Positions 61,612 to 64,000 of a DNA stretch of 64,000 nt are shown here, piece after piece (the first letter of the stretch is position 1; the number at the start of each line of letters is the position of its first letter). The DNA lies in NCBI RefSeq assembly GCF_022682495.2, contig NC_071392.1, positions 57,747,459 to 57,811,458 of the forward strand, read 5' to 3'. Below the pieces are notes generated by a model. The model was not told the origin of the DNA. It saw only the letters and a program-made list of their open reading frames with translations, and did not search any database. The stretch comes from Desmodus rotundus (lineage: Eukaryota; Chordata; Mammalia; Chiroptera; Phyllostomidae). Position numbers and translations under genes: made by a program.

Positions 61612-63185
61612 TAGGCATAGGTGGATATACTGCCTCCTTGCACAACCAAAAGAAGGACAACAAAAAAATTAAAAACAAAAACCAACCAGAACTGACAAAA
61701 AATAGGACTGTATGGAAGTCTGACAAGCAGGGAGTTAAAGAAGAAACATCCAGACTGGTAGGAGGGGTGAAGACAGGCAGTCGGGCAGACAGGACTCATA
61801 GCAAGGTGGTGGCTGGAGGACCAGGTGAGGTGGCGGCTGGTGGAGAAGGTGGTCCCACATTTCTGAGCAGATAAATCGGGAGGAACAACTGGGGAGCAAG
61901 ACAGATTGCACAACCCAGGGTTCCAGCACAGGGAAATAAAGACTCAAAGCCTCTGACTGAGAAAATGTGTGGGGATTGAGGCAGTGGGAGAAACTCCAAG
62001 CCTTGTAGGAGAGTTCATTGGAGAGACCCACAGAGTCCTACAATGTACAAAAACCCACCTACCTGGGAATCAGCACCAGAAGAGTCCAATTTGCTTGTAG
62101 GTAGAGAAGGAAATGACTGAAAGCCTGCCAAGAGCTGAATGGGCAACATTAGTCCCTCCTGGACCCCTCCCCCACATATAGTGCCACAGCACAGCGATAT
62201 AGGTTGCCCCTCCCTGACAAATACTTAAGTCTCTGCCCCTTACTAGGTAATGGGTGTGCCAAGACAAAAACATATGGCCCAAATGAAAGAACAGATCAAA
62301 GATCCAGAAAAAAATACAACTAAGAAATTGTCAACCTATCAGATGTACAGTTCAAAACACTGGTAATCAGGATGCTCACAGAATTGGTTGAGTATGGTCA
62401 CAAAATAGAGGAAAAATTGCAGGCTATGAAAAGTGAAAGAAAGGGAACCAACAGTGAAGGTAAGAAAACCGAAACTCAAATCAACAGTTTGGACCAGAAG
62501 AAAGAAATAAACATTCAATCAGAACAGAATAAAGAAACAAGAATTCAAAAAAATGAGGAGAGGCTTAGGAACCTCCAGGACATCTTTAAACATTCCAGCA
62601 TCTGAATCATAGGGGTGCCAGAAGTAGAAGAGGAAGAGAAAGAAATTGAAAATTTATTTGAAAAAAATAATGAAGGAGAACTTTTCCAATCTGGCCAAGG
62701 ACATAGACTTCCAGGAAGTCCAGGAAGCTCAGAAACTCCAAAAGAAGTTGGACCCAAGGAAACACACACCAAGGCACATCATAATTATATTACCCAAGAT
62801 TAAAGATAAGGAGAGAATCTTAAAAGCAGCAAGAGAAAAGGAGACAGTCACCTACAAAGGAGTTCTCATAAGACTGTCAGCTGATTTGTCAAAAGAAACC
62901 TTACAGGCAAGAAGGGGCTATAAAGAAGTATTCCAAGTAATGAAAATCAAGGGTCTACAAGCTAGATTACTCTGCACAGCAAAGCTATCATTTAGAATGG
63001 AAGGGCAGGTAAAGCGCATCCCAGAGAAGGTCAAGTTAAAGAAGTTTATCATCACCAAGCCTTTATTATATGAAACGTTAAAGGGACTTATCTAAGAAAT
63101 AGATAAAAAATATGAACAGTAAAATGACAACAAACTCACAGCTATCAACAACTGAAACTAAGGAAGAAACACCTCATTAAAAATG
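61612..63185 (+). mobile_element. HAL1-like LINE (ORF1-only half-L1), sense
   Basis: A sense-strand block splits the antisense L1 5' UTR. It has a G-rich leader (GGTGGTGGCTGGAGGACCAG, AAACCCACCTACCTGGGAAT), then an ORF1-like region, then a short end (CAAACTCACAGCTATCAACA) with no ORF2 behind it. HAL1 elements are known mammalian LINEs with only ORF1, mobilised by L1. The flanking antisense L1 5' UTR resumes about 63190-63440. Boundaries are approximate, and no clear TSD was found. Confidence 0.72.
62274..63095 (+). pseudogene. HAL1 ORF1, degenerate
   Basis: Starts at ATGGCCCAAATGAAAGAACA. An early stop occurs after about 30 codons and there are frameshifts, including one near 62668 in an A run. 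Recognisable parts are a coiled-coil-like region (62372-62600), [34 protein letters not shown] and LSKETLQARRGYKEVFQVM, ending YETLKGLI at 63095. These align in order with the RRM and C-terminal domains of L1 ORF1 at 11991-12983 but are clearly diverged from it. Non-functional. Confidence 0.78.
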
Positions 63186-64000
63186 ATTTTGAGATGGTAA
63201 AGGGAGAATCACTAAGAAAGATTGGGAATTGGAGCAATGCAAAGAAAGAAAGTAAAATTTGCATCATGAATAAAAAAGGGTGAAGAAGGCAGAATGAAAA
63301 GTACTAAGAAGTGCCAAAAAGGTGTAGAATGGAAACAAGTTGTAGTAAGAGAGAAGACAAAATTTAAAATGAAAATAATGAGTGGAAAGAAGGAGGTAAA
63401 ATGGGATAGGAGAAGGGAGAGCAAAATACATGAATTGAAATAAACTATAGTATAAAATCTAGTGACTTAATATGCACAAACTTGACAAACAAGAAATGAA
63501 CGTTAAAAAGCTATTCAGGGAAAAAAGAGTATCTCAAATCATAAAGAAGACCACAGTGGATTTTGTCTCAGTAGCCTCTAGTATTTACCACTGTTTTTCA
63601 CTCTGGATATGTCTCTGGTAATGTCACATGTTGATTCTGTCTGACCTTAGGCAGCCTGTTCAAGACTTCCAGGGATCTACTGTCTGTGGCTGACTCCATT
63701 GGTTGTTAATCTAGTCACTCTGCACCCAGCAGTCATGGTTAAGCACCACAGGGCCAGGGCAGAATCCTTCCTGGGGTCAGGGCTATCATTTCCCCTCAGG
63801 CTGCTGCCGCTTGGTGGGGAGTGGTATGTCTGAGCAGGATGGCTGATACTTTATAGAGGATGATTCAGCACCAGGATCCCAGGATCTACTCTCTCAATTC
63901 TCTCCCCAAAGCTTCCATCTCTAGTCTCTCCTCAGGCATCTCTAGCCCACTCTGTTCCCACTTTTGCCAGAGCCCATGGTAAGTGGCTACAAATGAAAAT

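Larger units (their letters stand above)
55880..64000 (-). mobile_element. Old LINE-1, antisense, nearly full length, interrupted by an L1 end and a HAL1
   Basis: The 3' end is at about 55885 (CTTGTTCAAGTACAGTTGTC). Degenerate ORF2 lies at about 56060-60200, degenerate ORF1 at about 60220-61160, and the 5' UTR at about 61170-61610 and 63190-64000, running off the window. Frames are short with many indels. The 5' UTR matches that of the 1-5205 element, so it is the same old subfamily. Interruptions: an antisense L1 3' end at 57477-57770 and a sense HAL1-like element at about 61612-63185. Confidence 0.82.

Overview
The window is vertebrate nuclear DNA, almost certainly from a bat. A tRNA-derived SINE at about 52825-53033 looks like the VES family known from microbats, and the many young L1 copies end in a G-rich 3' UTR of a type I associate with bats. 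No species is assigned. There are no bacterial or organellar features.

The only host gene seen is on the + strand: four consecutive internal coding exons (22985-23090, 24018-24114, 51708-51791, 53170-53279) of a HECW-type (NEDL) HECT E3 ubiquitin ligase. They have matching splice phases and consensus splice sites and join into about 132 codons covering the linker and helical stretch between the second WW domain and the catalytic HECT domain. The paralogue (HECW1 or HECW2) cannot be fixed with certainty. The rest of the window is intron: at least 22.98 kb upstream, 927 bp, 27.6 kb, 1.38 kb, and at least 10.7 kb downstream.

The introns are packed with LINE-1 inserted into LINE-1. Region by region: 1-5205 is an old antisense L1 that continues to the left of the window. 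7100-22300 is another old antisense L1, broken by a young full-length antisense L1 (7891-14628) with an intact ORF1, a CpG-rich 5' UTR and an ORF2 interrupted by one in-frame stop. It is also broken by a long 5'-truncated antisense L1 (17345-21115) and several short 3'-end copies. The 24.1-51.7 kb intron is filled mainly with sense L1s: an old full-length copy at 27622-37625, a second at 40710-46420, and many truncated copies with clear target-site duplications (TSDs). These include twin-primed (5'-inverted) copies, probable 3' transductions, a three-level nest, and a solo LTR of an ERV2-like retrovirus (44420-44966). The 1.38 kb intron carries an internally deleted mariner (51989-52722) and the VES SINE. 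The downstream intron has a LINE-2 fragment, a 270-bp polypyrimidine repeat, and another old antisense L1 (55880-64000) with a HAL1-like ORF1-only LINE inserted in its 5' UTR.

I see no previously undescribed multi-gene system. The most useful observations are the nearly intact L1, the insertion structures with readable TSDs, the mariner deletion derivative and the solo LTR. Old-repeat boundaries are approximate, and repeat families were named by recognition, not by a database search.
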